Shown in pieces: positions 1 to 10,860 of a stretch of DNA of 64,000 nt (position 1 is the stretch's first letter; each line of letters begins with the position of its first letter). The notes below the pieces were generated by a model that saw nothing but the letters and a program-made list of their open reading frames with translations, made no database searches and was not told the DNA's origin. Where the stretch lies: contig CM059583.1 of the NCBI GenBank assembly GCA_030407085.1, positions 20,744,001-20,808,000 of the forward strand. The letters run 5' to 3'. The DNA comes from Trichopria drosophilae. Taxonomy: Eukaryota; Arthropoda; Insecta; Hymenoptera; Diapriidae. The translations under genes and the position numbers were made by a program.

Positions 1-29
1 AAATATTTACTTCTTTAAAGTAAATATTT
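1..29. repeat. Short perfect palindrome at the window edge
   Basis: Twelve-base arms AAATATTTACTT and AAGTAAATATTT are perfect reverse complements around a five-base loop CTTTA. It may be part of a larger inverted-repeat element cut by the window edge; nothing upstream is visible to test this. Confidence 0.6.
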
Positions 30-302
30 ACTGAAACTAAAAAATGGCTTGCTTAAACAAAGCATTGATTTTCTTGAATTAATGAAATATTTTGTGGAAT
101 TAAGTAAATATTAATTTTGGCCAAGCAGTTAATTATTTTTGCATGTAATCGGTGGATATTCTTTCTAATACATATTTTATTGCGACTATTCAAAGTAACC
201 ATTTATTTGAATCAAGTAAAATTTTATTAAAACTACTAAATTATTCAGCTTAAGCTTAACAACATTTGTTGTTTCCATTAAATAAACTTATTTATTGGTG
301 AA

Positions 303-475
303 AATAATAAAAAATGTAAAAAACAGATTTTCAAAATATCTGTGCATTTTTAAATGTGTGTTTTTAAAATGTCTGATTTTTTAATATTTTTTTTAAATGT
401 CTGTTTTTTGAACGTCGGGAATTTGAAGTGTTTGTTTCGTGATTTGTCGGGTTTTCGAGGTGCAGCCAAATGTGG
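303..475. repeat. Degenerate short tandem repeat, half of a fold-back family
   Basis: The word TTTTAAATGTCTG recurs several times, ending in GATTTGTCGGGTTTT then CGAGGTGCA. The same order of words occurs at the right arm of the fold-back element at 39851-40277 (there GTGATTTGACGGTC, TTTTGAGGTGCA). This copy looks like a single arm of that family with an expanded internal repeat; no matching second arm is seen nearby. Confidence 0.55.
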
Positions 476-1184
476 ATATAAAAAATATATATACATATGT
501 AATTTATATCCCTTAACGTTATTTAAATAATTAATAAAAACATTAATAATCGAATTGTTTTTTTATATACACTCCAATGCCTGTTACGCGTTAATTATTA
601 AGGGATTCTATGCTTTTTGTGAGTATATTTTTTGTTACAATAATACGTAATGCAAGGGGGGAACTAAGGGAGGGTCTTTTAAATAGGAGAATATAGTATA
701 AATACGGGTAGGTCCCCTCCCACGAAGCTCATAGGCTATTTTATGTAACGCAGACGAGAAAAGAGACTTTCCGATTTCTACATAATTTCCTACATATCTG
801 AAAAGATTTCTTTATTTTGAATTTAATTTTTAGAAATAGTGATTTTAACAGATTTTTATTCTGTTAAAGTGTTAAATTAAATAATGGATTTAAAAATACA
901 AAAATAGTTTGCTCTTAGTAAACAGTTCAAGAGACAGTAATAAATGTTATGAAACTTTAGTCATTTCTTTTTACAAATGGAATATAAATTTTTGACGTAA
1001 TGAAACGTGTCTTACATTATTGTTTAAAGTAGTAAAACGTTCTGCAGAAGTCTATGTATCTGACAGTACGGTATATCTAAATTTCGTTTAAAGTACTGCA
1101 GTTTTGTTAAAGTTACCTAAATTACTAACTACATAATAAGTAGCCACAAATCAGTAAATCAGTTTTTTGTTACAAAACTGTCTA
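476..1184. other. A+T-rich stretch, nothing definable
   Basis: No open frame, inverted-repeat pair or tandem unit was found on either strand. Confidence 0.5.
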
Positions 1185-1345
1185 AATATTGGATAGAAGT
1201 AAATGAATTAAAGCTGTCCACATATTTGTCTAAAATAAACAGCCTAATAACTTTTCAGAAAAGTTATGCAAATATTCTTTTTAAATTGTCTATTATATCT
1301 GCATTAAAACTGGAGAAAAACTGTCTAATAAATGTATCTAATAAA
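1185..1345. repeat. Dispersed repeat, copy 1 (AAACTGGA..AAACTGTC word)
   Basis: The segment ending in TTAAAACTGGAGAAAAACTG is echoed at 2150-2300 as TTAAAACTGGACAGAAACTG, in the same orientation and preceded in both by a GCAAATATTC/GTAAATATTC word. The two copies flank the TTAGG-rich array, so the array may have arisen in, or been inserted into, a larger element of this family. Confidence 0.5.
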
Positions 1346-1669
1346 TGTTCGTTACGACTGATTTGTTATAATTTTATTAATTAAAATTAGTATTTGATTA
1401 CGTCAATTGAATAACACTCAAATTGAGAATCTAGCTTAAATTAACAAAAAATTATTATTTACTTGTGTAACCATCGCGTGTGCGCATTTAGTCATACATT
1501 AACTATAAAAATTGTCCAGAATTGTTATAAAAGCGCTTAAAAGAATAATAGTCCTAAAATGCATACAAAACTAGATGGTAAAATGTACAGAAGATGGATG
1601 AAATATGTACAGACAAATTTCCAGATTATCATTAAAAATACCCTAGGCGTCATCCACCTCAATTGCTGC

Positions 1670-2100
1670 CTTTGGTTAAGAGATGATTAATGAGTTAAGT
1701 TGGGAGATTTAAGTTAGGTTATGATGAGTCACTGGAAGTTAGGTTAGGATTAACGATGAAAGACTCGAAGTTAGGTTATGAGTGGAAACAGAATGTTCAG
1801 TTGGGTTAGGTTAGGTTAATTTAAAAGAAACATGTTTGGTTAGGAGAGTTACCAGAATGTTGGGTTAGGTTAGCTTCGGCGAAAAAACCGGAAGTTAGGT
1901 TAGGTTCGGTTAGGATCGATGAAAATCCCGAAAGTTAGGTTAGGATCATCGATGAAAGACTGGAAGTTAGGTTATGAGTAGAAACAAAATCTTGAGTTGG
2001 TTTTGGTTTGGTTAATTTAAGAGAAACATGTTACGTTAGGCGAGTTACCAGAATGTTGTGTTAGGTTAGGACTGGCGAAAAAACTGGCCAGGAAATCGTC
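1670..2100 (+). repeat. TTAGG-rich tandem duplication (196-bp unit)
   Basis: GTTAGG/TTAGGTTAGG words occur more than a dozen times. They sit in a longer unit that is present about twice: CGATGAAAGACT at 1754 and 1950, GGTTATGAGT after each, GAGAAACATGTT-like and GTTACCAGAATGTTG words after that, and GGCGAAAAAAC near each end. The offset is 196 bp. TTAGG is the canonical telomere repeat of most arthropods, so this is an interstitial telomere-like array or a satellite built on that word. No uninterrupted long (TTAGG)n run is present, which argues against a true chromosome end. Confidence 0.75.
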
Positions 2101-2149
2101 GTGCGATGGCATGAAAGTGTCCCAGAACAGACATAGTTACACTACTTGG

Positions 2150-2300
2150 GTAATAGCAAAATTCTGGCCCAAAACCTGAACATAAATTGATGAGATTATG
2201 TGTAAATATTCGGAATAATATCTACCTTAAAACTGGACAGAAACTGTCCAAGATTTATCGGAGAAAGCTATCTAAAAAACATCTATAAAATTCTTAGATT
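2150..2300. repeat. Dispersed repeat, copy 2 (AAACTGGA..AAACTGTC word)
   Basis: Direct-orientation partner of 1185-1345; shares TTAAAACTGGACAGAAACTG and the preceding TAAATATTC word. Similarity is partial, with many substitutions. Confidence 0.5.
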
Positions 2301-2576
2301 TCCAATAGGTAATCTGGCGAGGTTTACTATCCACACACTGTCACTCAAGTTTATTAGCCAAAAACTAGAATGTAGGCGTACTTTTCTCCAGGGATCCAGT
2401 ACATTAATATATATCGGTTTAAATAGGATTTTAGAGGAAAAATAAATGCATATAAAACTTCAATAGAATATAATAAGGGAGTTACGATTATTTCATTTCG
2501 ATACTGCTATTAAATGTTGGCGATTGGCCATAACATTCACCACAGAAGATGTATTAATAAAGATCTGCACAAATTA

Positions 2577-2745
2577 CAGTAAAGTCCCGATATATTTACA
2601 CATTCGGTTCCTCACCCCCCTCTCATTATATTTATCATAATAAGTGGAGCGCCACTTTTCCCACTCCTCTCATTTGCGTTATTTTCGTGACGTCACAGAA
2701 GGCCCTTCCTGAGGACCCAGCCCGCATTATACCGAGTATCTACTG
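2577..2745. mobile_element. Pogo/Tigger-like MITE (169 bp)
   Basis: Left end CAGTAAAGTCCCGATATA and the reverse complement of the right end CAGTAGATACTCGGTATA are similar terminal inverted repeats. TA dinucleotides lie immediately outside both ends (2575-2576 and 2746-2747), the target duplication expected of Tc1/mariner and pogo elements. The interior is richer in C and includes the palindrome GTGACGTCAC, a CRE-like octamer context. No coding capacity. Confidence 0.8.
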
Positions 2746-2999
2746 TATCCTGAAAAATTGGGAGGACAAGAAACAAATATTGAAATAATGAACGAAATTA
2801 TGACAAATTGACGTAAAAAATGTATATTTGTTACAAATTATAAATAACCCATAACTATTACTGTGAAAGTATGAAACGCAAAATTAAATTTTCATTTGAT
2901 AAACTAATTAATAACTGTTAGATTATTTATAAATCTTAAACAGAAAATAACTTAGACAGAAGAAAAGAGGAACTATAAAAAACACTAGAAATGGTTGTA

Positions 3000-3282
3000 A
3001 CATATCCAAACAGTAGAATAACGTAAAAAGTAGATGGCAGAATGTTACTTTTATAATTCAGCATATTGTAAAACATATGATGTAATATTTACTTTTGACT
3101 ATAATAATAACAGTTAATAATTTTTTTACAAATTTCTTTCTACTAAGCCTATTTTACCACTGCAATTTGAAGTGAATATGTCATTGTAAAACTTGAGGTT
3201 ATGTACTATGCTGCATATTTAAGTATCTAAAATAGTATTTATTACTACCGAATAAGTCAATTTAACTATTTTGTCTCTCTTT
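3000..3282. mobile_element. Degraded MITE, copy A of the 'ATGCTGCATATTT' family
   Basis: Matches the interior of the elements at 5696-6091 and 19495-19841: CATATTGTAAAA, then the highly conserved core at 3193-3227 (GAGGTTATGTACTATGCTGC), then an A+T-rich tail ending in TTTGTCTCTCTTTT. Terminal repeats are eroded, so boundaries are approximate. Confidence 0.65.
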
Positions 3283-3764
3283 TGAATGTTTTTTTTTAAT
3301 CAATTCTTTTGAATGTTAAAATTTACAATATTTATTGTAGACGTATTGTAACATTTACAAGACATATTGTAATATTTACAGTATGCATTATATCAGTAAC
3401 AATAATTATTGCAAATGAATTGTAAATTTGAACCCTTTCCGGCACACATTTTTATGGTAAAGTCCCGAGAATTATTTTACTCGGTTCATAATAGATATTT
3501 TCCGAAACTGGTGAAGGCCTCGAGGTAAGGTTTATATACAAGTTATACAATTGGAATACACTTTATGCATTAATGCGGTCTTTCATTCTTTTCTTAAATT
3601 TAAGTCTCTTAAATGTGTATTTATATATATAAATATGTTCGATGATAATACTCTTGTGTGACAATCCTTTTTCAGTTTCCTTCACTATGATCCTCTAATA
3701 TCTCTTCCATTGTTATCGTGCTTTTCTTCTTTTGTTTATATTTTTGTAATCGACTTTTGTTTTG
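3283..3764. other. A+T-rich stretch, nothing definable
   Basis: ACATTTACAAGACATATTGT-like words repeat loosely near 3350-3380. No inverted repeat pair or coding frame was found. Confidence 0.4.
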
Positions 3765-3890
3765 TCACTCTACTGAAAATTTCACTTAGTATTTTTTTCC
3801 CTCACTTTTGATGGCGTGAAATGTCATTCAACATAGAGTGAAATTTCACTCTTAATAAAGTGTGGCACAATTTTCACTCCAAGTTGATTT
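3765..3890. mobile_element. AGTGAAA-family palindromic MITE fragment
   Basis: Contains GAGTGAAATTTCACTC, TGAAATGTCA and the end word TTTTCACTCCAAG, which are the arms of the family seen complete at 8053-8257 and 35510-35622. The outer ends are eroded. Confidence 0.6.
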
Positions 3891-5693
3891 ATAATGTCAA
3901 AAAAGGTCAGACGTAATTTACATTTTAACTGCGTTAGAAAGGCAGAAATTCCCCAAAACCCTTATGTACCATGACTTTGCTTCGTCGTTTGGTAAAATTT
4001 TACGGATTTAAAGCAATACTTACACTTCTCCCTATGTCTAGAAAATGCGGATAAATGTTGTAGAAAAATATACTTGAATAAAAAATACCTTCTGGTTGTG
4101 GCTAGTTTTAGAAGAAAACATAGCAGAATCATCTAGAATTCTACTAATTTCGCCTATTATTTTTCTCCAATATAATTAAAGGACTGCGTTTTCGGAGCCC
4201 CAAATTAGTCCCTTAACGTGATTTTGTACTAAATTTAAAAAGCAAGAGCATTGTCTACACAAGTCAGCTTGTCCCATCAGGAATTTAGCACTATTGGGCC
4301 TCCGACTCGTTACGGTTGTTTGGAGGGTATATCCATCTAATCCATTCTTATGCTGCGAAATTCAAATGAAGCTTTCAATTACGATGCTGTCCGGCATAAT
4401 AAATGATGCTATTATTCTCTTTTTCAAAGTCGAAGGCGTCTCGCGTAGTATGTAAGAGAATTAAACTAAATTAAAAGTGACGTTATTTCAATTTTGCAAT
4501 TTAGTTAATTATATTAAATATTTCACTATTTGAATTGTTTCTTACCACCATTCGAATTTTTATTTTACTGGGAAAAAGTACGTAATTTTTGCAACGAATT
4601 CCAATATTAAATTCGCATTCTTGGTGCGACGTGTCGGTATGTTATAAGTGGTGAGATTACTAAGCCTTGGGTTACACAATAAGTCGATGAATTTCACTTA
4701 TTTATAAAAATAAGAAACAAATTCGTTGAAATCACGGCAACATTTCCATTACATTGAAGTAAATTTTAAATCCTGTGAGAAACTAAAGGACTATATTTTC
4801 TGAACATATCGAAATGAAAATTCAAAGATCTTCGTGGTATAGTTAAACCTTGAGTCACTCTTATAGAAAACAATGTCAATTCTTGTAACGGTTGTAGTAA
4901 TAATCGTAAAGGAGTTAAATCAAATAAAAATATAGTTAGAGTAGTGACATTTTTCAAAGTGTATTAGACAAAATTTAAAAAAATTATTGGCGTTTAACCA
5001 CGCAGTAAATGAAAAACAATGAAGATACTTTTTTGTTTCGGCATAACTATAGTTTTAATTATTGTAACTTCTTCACGATCGTAAAATTTTGTTATCAAAC
5101 TTACTAAAAATTGTTCTAGACATTCTTTTGGAATTATTATCTGGAATTATATTTAGTGGATTTATTGGTGGTTTCTTTTGAGCACTTTTTATGCCTCTTT
5201 GGATTTATTGCATAGTATCGAATTTTCTTGATTTCCAATAATTCTGAATACTTGGTATTTACGTCAATTTAACTACTAATTGTTAACTTAAATCGAAGTA
5301 GTAAAATTAGTAACATTAACAGAGTTATCCTAACTGCAAAGGTAGTCTTTTTTGCTAGTTTCCCGTCAACCATTCAATGGACTTGTTCTAATGATGAAAT
5401 AATAACATTTCTAATACACATTGTTATTATTTTTTACTTCTTTTATAGGTCCATATGGGGTATTGAGAAAACATATTTTTTGGACCAGCAATGTGCTGAT
5501 GATTTAGACGTTTTAGCCACATTTGAATTATAGCCACAACATTGTTCTACTTGAAGTAACCAAAGGAAAGTCGCTATACCTAAATGATACAACAAATGTA
5601 ACGAAATGTCTATAAATTAAGACCCATAAATTATGTCTTCAATACGAACTGAAAAAAAAACATGTTATATTTCTGTTTTTGGTGTTGGTTCAG
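3891..5693. other. Long A+T-rich stretch, no gene seen
   Basis: No coding-like frame on either strand; the only open frames are short and A+T-biased. No paired terminal repeats or tandem units were recognised. Confidence 0.45.
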
Positions 5694-5695
5694 TA

Positions 5696-6091
5696 CACAG
5701 AGAGAAAAAAAATGGTAAATGGAACCATGAAGAAAAGGTAGAAATGCTTATAACATTTTATAATAGTACAATTAACTTCGTGTAACGTTGTAGTTGACAG
5801 TATCTTATTTTTATAATTCGTAATATTGTAAAATAAAACATACAATAATGATTTTTTATGATGATAAGTAGTATACTTCGTTTAATCGCTTTTACTAAAT
5901 CTATTTTTTTAGAGAATATATCAAAAATATTTCGAGTGACTATTTAACTGTAAAGCTACGGTAGATTTGAGGTTATGTGCTATGCTGCATATTTAAGTAT
6001 CGGAAAATAGTAAACGGAACAATGTTTTTTTATAATCACGTAATTTATTTTTCTCAAATGGTTCCATTGACTTTTTTTTGTTCTCTCTATG
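5696..6091. mobile_element. TA-flanked MITE, copy B of the 'ATGCTGCATATTT' family (396 bp)
   Basis: Left end CACAGAGAGAAAAAAAATGG and reverse-complemented right end CATAGAGAGAACAAAAAAAA form terminal inverted repeats that continue into ATGGAACCAT/ATGGAACCATTT. TA lies outside both ends (5694-5695, 6092-6093). The core GAGGTTATGTGCTATGCTGC is at about 5969-5988. No open frame. This is the best-preserved of three copies in the window. Confidence 0.8.
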
Positions 6092-6119
6092 TAGCTTCCA
6101 ATAAAAATACCAGCCCTAA

Positions 6120-6815
6120 TATTCGTTTATTAAACGCAAATTTGGATTGAAAATGATTTAGGTATATTATAAAAACGTTTAGTATTAACCCGTTTCTTTA
6201 ACTGTCGTTTAATGCACGTTTACAATATACGTTTATAATACATGTAAATTATACGAAACGTATTTTAAATGTAAGAAAATCGTTTATAAAGTACCGTAAA
6301 TAGTATAACTTTAAAGTGCGTTTAATAAAGGTATAGTACTGTTTATACTCCGATTATAAAACGTGCGCATAATTCAGTTTAATATTTATTTATGACATAC
6401 GTTAAGAAAGCGTTGAACCTATACCACTTTTAAACCAAAAATAATTTAAACATTTATAATCGTTTGCTAACTTAAAATACAACATCAATACAGCTTAATT
6501 AATGTCAATAAAGACACTATCATTTAATATACGTTTATTACACGTAAGTTTGGTTTGAAACTAGTACAGGTGCAGACGATTTTGTGGTGAAATGTATCAA
6601 TTCATACCATAACTAATAATTATACTGTTAACAGTACTAGCTTAGCACATTATACGTTTGTGATATACGTTTAAAACATGTGTATGTAATGCGAAATGTG
6701 TTTTAAACGTCTAAAAAAACTTAGCGTGAAATCGTCTAAAATCACCTGTATTTAAAATGCGTACAACAAACGTAAAAAAGCTTGAAATTGTTTAATACTC
6801 CGATTATAAAACCTA
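6120..6815. repeat. Tandem duplication, ~450-bp unit rich in ACGTTT
   Basis: The unit-ending word ATACTCCGATTATAAAAC occurs at 6345-6362 and 6795-6812, 450 bp apart. The unit starts also correspond (CGTTTATTAAACGCAAATTTGG versus CGTTTATTACACGTAAGTTTGG near 6125 and 6533). Between them, words such as ATACGTTTATAATACATGT and ATACGTTTAAAACATGTG align. Divergence is considerable, so the duplication is old. ACGTTT and its complement are strikingly enriched. Confidence 0.7.
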
Positions 6816-6829
6816 TTAATCGATAATGA

Positions 6830-6940
6830 CTTTTCACTCTTCTCGGAGTGAGTTATTTCTTTCATTCTTGATGGAGTGAAATGTCAGTCTTCATATTACT
6901 CTTCATAAAGTGAAATTTTCACTCTTAATAAAAGAATAAT
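6830..6940. mobile_element. AGTGAAA-family MITE fragment
   Basis: Shares GGAGTGAGTTATTTCT, TTGATGGAGTGAAATGTCA and AAGTGAAATTTTCACTCTTA with the right half of 8053-8257. The left half is missing. Confidence 0.6.
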
Positions 6941-7249
6941 GTAACAGTCTTCTAGTTCAGTTGCCAAAAAGACAAAACGATATCCCGGATTTGTAACACT
7001 AGTTTAAGATACCATATGTTTGATACGCTGGTGTCTAAAGTTTCTTTCCTAATAGTTAATATCTTGGACCAATATGTTTTTAGATTTTAAATCATTTATA
7101 TAGTACCCCAACAACTAATTTTGATATTTAATCTTAATTATTTCAGCTTTTAAATGATATTTTTTTTAATGCATGTAAATTTCAGAGAATTTTTTTAACC
7201 TCAAAAACTTATTTTGTAAAATTGGAAACTTATTAAAATTCATATTTCA

Positions 7250-7450
7250 CCCTGGAGACTTCTTGGAGTGAAATCACGTTTAAACGAATGAGACCTCATC
7301 CCGCATGAATTCAAAATTCATTCTTACACCTATAATTCAGTCTTCCACAAGAGTGTCTTACACTCGAAGAAATTTACTCTGCGAGACATTGATGTGCAAT
7401 ATTTTTGGAGTGAAAATTGACTTTTAAATTGTGAGAATTCACTCGTTAGT
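7250..7450. repeat. Weak AGTGAAA-family remnants
   Basis: CTTGGAGTGAAATCACG, GAGTGTCTTACACTCG and TTGGAGTGAAAATTGAC occur here without a clear pair of ends. Probably one or two heavily eroded copies. Confidence 0.35.
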
Positions 7451-7734
7451 TAGACAATTTTGTACAGTGATATAACGTGCCAAATTAGGTATTCCCAGAA
7501 ATGTGTCAAATCAAATTTTATTCGTCATGTAATAAAAAATAATGTAGAGAACCCAAAACACCATTTAATTTCTTTAAATAGATACAAACGAAATATAAGT
7601 TAGCTGATATCGTATTATATCTTAATGCGACAGCGGAATGAATCAAAGCGCAACCTAGGAACACCTAACGTGTTTAAGATTATTGCAAGTCATATGCAGA
7701 AAATAGAAATCCTCATATGTCTTCATCTACCAGT

Positions 7735-7870
7735 TCTCAGCTTGGGGTCAGAGAAGGCATACTTCCTTTGGGTGATTTAGGGCTTTACGGCGGTGAATGC
7801 CAAACTGAAGTCCACGGGGGCCCGAAACGCGCGGATTAATCGCGCGATCATGACTAGACTCTCCATAATA
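7735..7870. other. GC-richer island with an ATTAAT palindrome
   Basis: In an A+T-rich neighbourhood this segment stands out by composition. It contains CCACGGGGGCCCG and the near-perfect palindrome CGCGCGGATTAATCGCGCG at 7828-7846 (six-base CG arms around G-ATTAAT). No open frame continues through it. It could be a conserved regulatory element or the remnant of a GC-rich exon; the sequence alone does not decide. Confidence 0.35.
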
Positions 7871-8052
7871 CGTAAATATATTAACTCATTTAATTGAAGA
7901 ATGCATAATATCCCTAACATATCACGTCTAGGCTGATTGTGAGTTACTACGTTTAACCAGATGATTGTTAGTAAACAAACACGTTAACTTCAAATGTTTG
8001 TGATACCAGACTAAGGGACATTTTTATCAGTGAGAAAAAGCAGTTCAATAAG

Positions 8053-8257
8053 TACTATTTAAATTCTTTGGAGTGAAATTTGAGCCACTCGTTGACAAAA
8101 AGTGAAATTTTCACTTTATTGAGAGTGTTACTTCCCTCGTCTAGGAGTGAGTTTTGTTTCTCTCTTGATGGAAAGAAATGTCACACTTCATAGAATGAAA
8201 TTTTCACTATTAATAAAAGAGTCGCTCACTTTTCACTCCAAGGAATTTAGAGAGTGG
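8053..8257. mobile_element. AGTGAAA-family palindromic MITE (205 bp)
   Basis: The left arm TTTAAATTCTTTGGAGTGAAA and the reverse complement of the right arm CTCTAAATTCCTTGGAGTGA match closely, continuing into GAGCCACTC/GAGCGACTC. Internal GTGAAATTTTCAC palindromes repeat. Same family as 35510-35622 and 17056-17256. Confidence 0.75.
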
Positions 8258-8278
8258 ATTTAGTTAAATTGGGGTCTT

Positions 8279-8330
8279 AGAAGAGTTGATATTTTCATAA
8301 TCTTTTAAGAAGAGTCGACATTTTCACAGT
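8279..8330 (+). repeat. ~50-bp direct repeat, left copy
   Basis: AAGAGTTGATATTTTCA followed 28 bp later by AAGAGTCGACATTTTCA. The same two-part unit recurs at 8885-8937 in the same orientation, so the two copies flank the element at 8347-8821. Confidence 0.5.
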
Positions 8331-8346
8331 CCATATTTTTTACGTC

Positions 8347-8821
8347 CCTGGTAGAGATTTGCCTGGTTGAGCTAGCCATTATCCAGCTGCTGGCTAGATC
8401 TGTTAATATATGTAATTGCAAACTGAAAATATCATATCAAGTTTGTATAATAGGTAAGAATCAATCGATTCGCAAAACAAGAAGATGTAAATATAAACGA
8501 TTCTTCTTTCGAAATGAAGATGTGATCTTTACAGCAGCTTTGTAAACAATCTCGACAGCATGTGTGCGCGAATCAGCTGAGAGCAATCCGCCATATTGGC
8601 AGTTCGATCAAGAGGTATTCGAGATTCTCAAATCGAGCCGAGGAGGATAAGTTGTAGGAGCTTGTCGCACTCATGTTAAACGATAGATCTGTCTCAATGT
8701 CTCGCGTCTCGGTAGATTTCGGCTAGAATTCATGTCATTTTTCGTAGGATTATAGACTAGTTTCTACCCAGATCATAAAAATCTAGGATAATTCTGGCTA
8801 GTTTCTCGTCAACATACCAGG
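8347..8821. mobile_element. Possible CCTGGTA-ended inverted-repeat element (475 bp)
   Basis: Left end CCTGGTAGAGATTTGCCTGG; the reverse-complemented right end begins CCTGGTATGTTGACGAGA. Words such as CTGGCTAGA and ATTCTGGCTAG are present on both sides. It is bracketed by the 50-bp direct repeats at 8279 and 8885. The terminal match is short, so this is tentative. CCTGGTAGAAATT at 22066 may be a relative. Confidence 0.4.
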
Positions 8822-8884
8822 ATTGCAGTAGTCTTGTAAAGAGTGACTGAAGAAATCGTGCCAATAGGACTGCATTAAGTGAAA

Positions 8885-8937
8885 ATCGACTCTAAAAAGA
8901 GTTCATATTTTCACACTTTCCAGAAAAGTCAACATTT
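8885..8937 (+). repeat. ~50-bp direct repeat, right copy
   Basis: AAGAGTTCATATTTTCACAC then AAAAGTCAACATTTCTTTA; aligns with 8279-8330. Confidence 0.5.
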
Positions 8938-9237
8938 CTTTATCGACTCTCGCGGTCCTATTTTGCACTCGTCATGTATAAATGTTTGTATTTTGTATAT
9001 TAAATGACTTTAAGGAAGGTTTCGAAATTTCATATCTTATTTATTATATCTGACAGATGTGTATGCCTACTCGTATATTGTATCTAATATTTGTTAATAT
9101 TTTACAGCTTTTTATAAAAATTCCAAGATTTTTTTGGCATGAAGAAACACCATGAAAAATGTCTTAATTAAATTAATTTTTTCTTTTTGAAGTAAAATAA
9201 AAGTTTTAAATAATCTCATTTTATTATTATCATGTAT

Positions 9238-9374
9238 TCACTCTTAAATTGGAGTGAAAAAAGGTTATTTGCAATTTGCAAATATTCATTCCAATCAGAG
9301 CTCGGTTTTTACCGTTGCCTAGAGTGAACATTAATTCCATTGGAGTGATTTTTCCCTCTAAGATATTTAGAGTC
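9238..9374. mobile_element. Eroded AGTGAAA-family MITE
   Basis: Left CACTCTTAAATTGGAGTGAA and reverse-complemented right GACTCTAAATATCTTAGAGG suggest the usual pair of ends, with internal GAGTGAACATT. The overlapping open frames on both strands here are by-products of the palindrome. Confidence 0.45.
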
Positions 9375-9899
9375 CAATGGAAATTTTTGTATGAATTTAG
9401 CATTCGGGACATTCACAGGATGCTTCTGATAAATCTTATAGGACTATCTCATGGTGTACCGAACAGTAAAAAAACTGCAGGCACTTTTATAGCGACCTAG
9501 CACAAGTTTTACGTCAAGTTACTCCAACAACAACTGTATGATATCATTTTCTTATAAACCCCCAAAATCTAATTTTATGACCAAACAACTTTTTGGTAGG
9601 TTAATGTGAATAATTCATTATTATTATAATTCATAATTCATGATTCATTACTCGTTTCATTTTTATTCAAATTACAACCTTTTTTTTTAATTTAAACGCT
9701 CTAAGCATTTATGATTTTTTTTTAAACTATGACGGTGATTTTTTGATATTATTCTTTGACCTTGACGATTTTTTATGTAAGGATTTGAAAGTAAATTTAA
9801 TGCTGCTTATTAAGATTTCATCAACATTAGGTATGAAAAGTCAGCAAGGTATGCTTTTATCTTTTAAATTAAAAAAAAGTGTAAATCGGATAGAAAGTA
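9375..9899. other. A+T-rich stretch, nothing definable
   Basis: Contains ATAATTCATAATTCATGATT-like short direct repeats near 9625-9655. No element ends or coding frame. Confidence 0.4.
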
Positions 9900-10097
9900 C
9901 AGTCGACTCCCGCGTTAGTGGCGTCCCGCATTAGTGGCGTCCCGCGTTAGTGACGCGATGGAACCCCGTGTTAGTGGCACTTCTCGGAATCTTTCCATCC
10001 CCACCATGTCGCCAGCCGCCTGAGGGGCGTGGCCTAATAAGGTACGGGCCCCAGGCGCGTGATTTGAATTAAGGGACGAAAAATATTACATTTTCTA

Positions 10098-10471
10098 CAG
10101 TCGAGCCTCCGTATTATGGACTTCCCTCTTATGGACTATCTGTTTTATGGACTTTTTTCTCCCCCAATTATGGACTTTTCCCTCTGTCGCTGTTTATCGC
10201 CTTCCCCCACTTTTGTGCTTACCGAGGTTCTTCGGGTTCTTAATGCGCATGCGTAAATAGCGGGCGAACTTTTAAACATGTCAACAGTACACATAACCTT
10301 AAACTTTTTATACATACATATGTACATGTGCCGCCTTTCGCTCGTACTTGTAGCGCATGCGCCTTAGTCAGAACGAAAGGCGACGAAGTAGGGGAAGCGC
10401 TCTCTCCCCTTCATTGACCATATTCGGGATCGGAGCATTCCCGACGAGTCCATGATACGGAGGCTCGACTG
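10098..10471. mobile_element. Pogo/Tigger-like MITE nested in the larger element (374 bp)
   Basis: Ends CAGTCGAGCCTCCGTATTAT and, reverse-complemented from the right, CAGTCGAGCCTCCGTATCAT; TA outside both ends (10096-10097, 10472-10473). The subterminal word TTATGGACTT is repeated four times at the left. The central part is GC-rich with GCGCATGCG palindromes at both 10245 and 10354. A short minus-strand frame inside (10145-10327) is low-complexity and not a gene. Confidence 0.85.
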
Positions 10472-10534
10472 TACATTCAAATCTAGTATTTTATTTTTGT
10501 TTAGGGCGAGACGCTAACTTTGTTGCGATAAAAG

Positions 10535-10860
10535 TATCACTGTCGACAAGAGATATTAGATCTGAAACCGAAAACATGTTTCGATTAGAGTTTCATCACC
10601 GATGTAAAATTTCAAACTTAAAACTTTATTTCGATTGGATTGTCATCACCGATGTAAGATTTAAAAATTAAAAACTTGAAGTTTCGCCATCGATACATGA
10701 TTTCAAATCTGGAATCTTGTTTTCATTGTTATTTTATTACCACACTGAGAGAAATTTCTATGTTTGGTATTGTGGTTTGCAAAGTTTCCAAATTGCGCAA
10801 TTCATGTATCACTGTCGGCAACAGATGTCAAATCTGAAACCTTATTTTAATAAAAGTTTT
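10535..10860. repeat. Degenerate ~50-60-bp tandem array
   Basis: Words of the type ATCACCGATGTAAAATTTCAAA recur five times (near 10537, 10597, 10646, 10690 and 10809; the last as ATCACTGTCGGCAACAGATG). Between the fourth and fifth units lies ACACTGAGAGAAATTT, a group-B-like end without a recognised partner. Confidence 0.55.

Noticed and set aside
1670..2100. True telomere end
   Set aside because: TTAGG words are interspersed in a longer unit and ordinary sequence continues on both sides.
10145..10327. 60-codon minus-strand frame
   Set aside because: Lies inside the nested pogo-like MITE and includes its subterminal repeats.
10535..10860. CRISPR-like spaced repeats
   Set aside because: The units are degenerate, the spacing is irregular, the spacers are related, and the DNA is eukaryotic.
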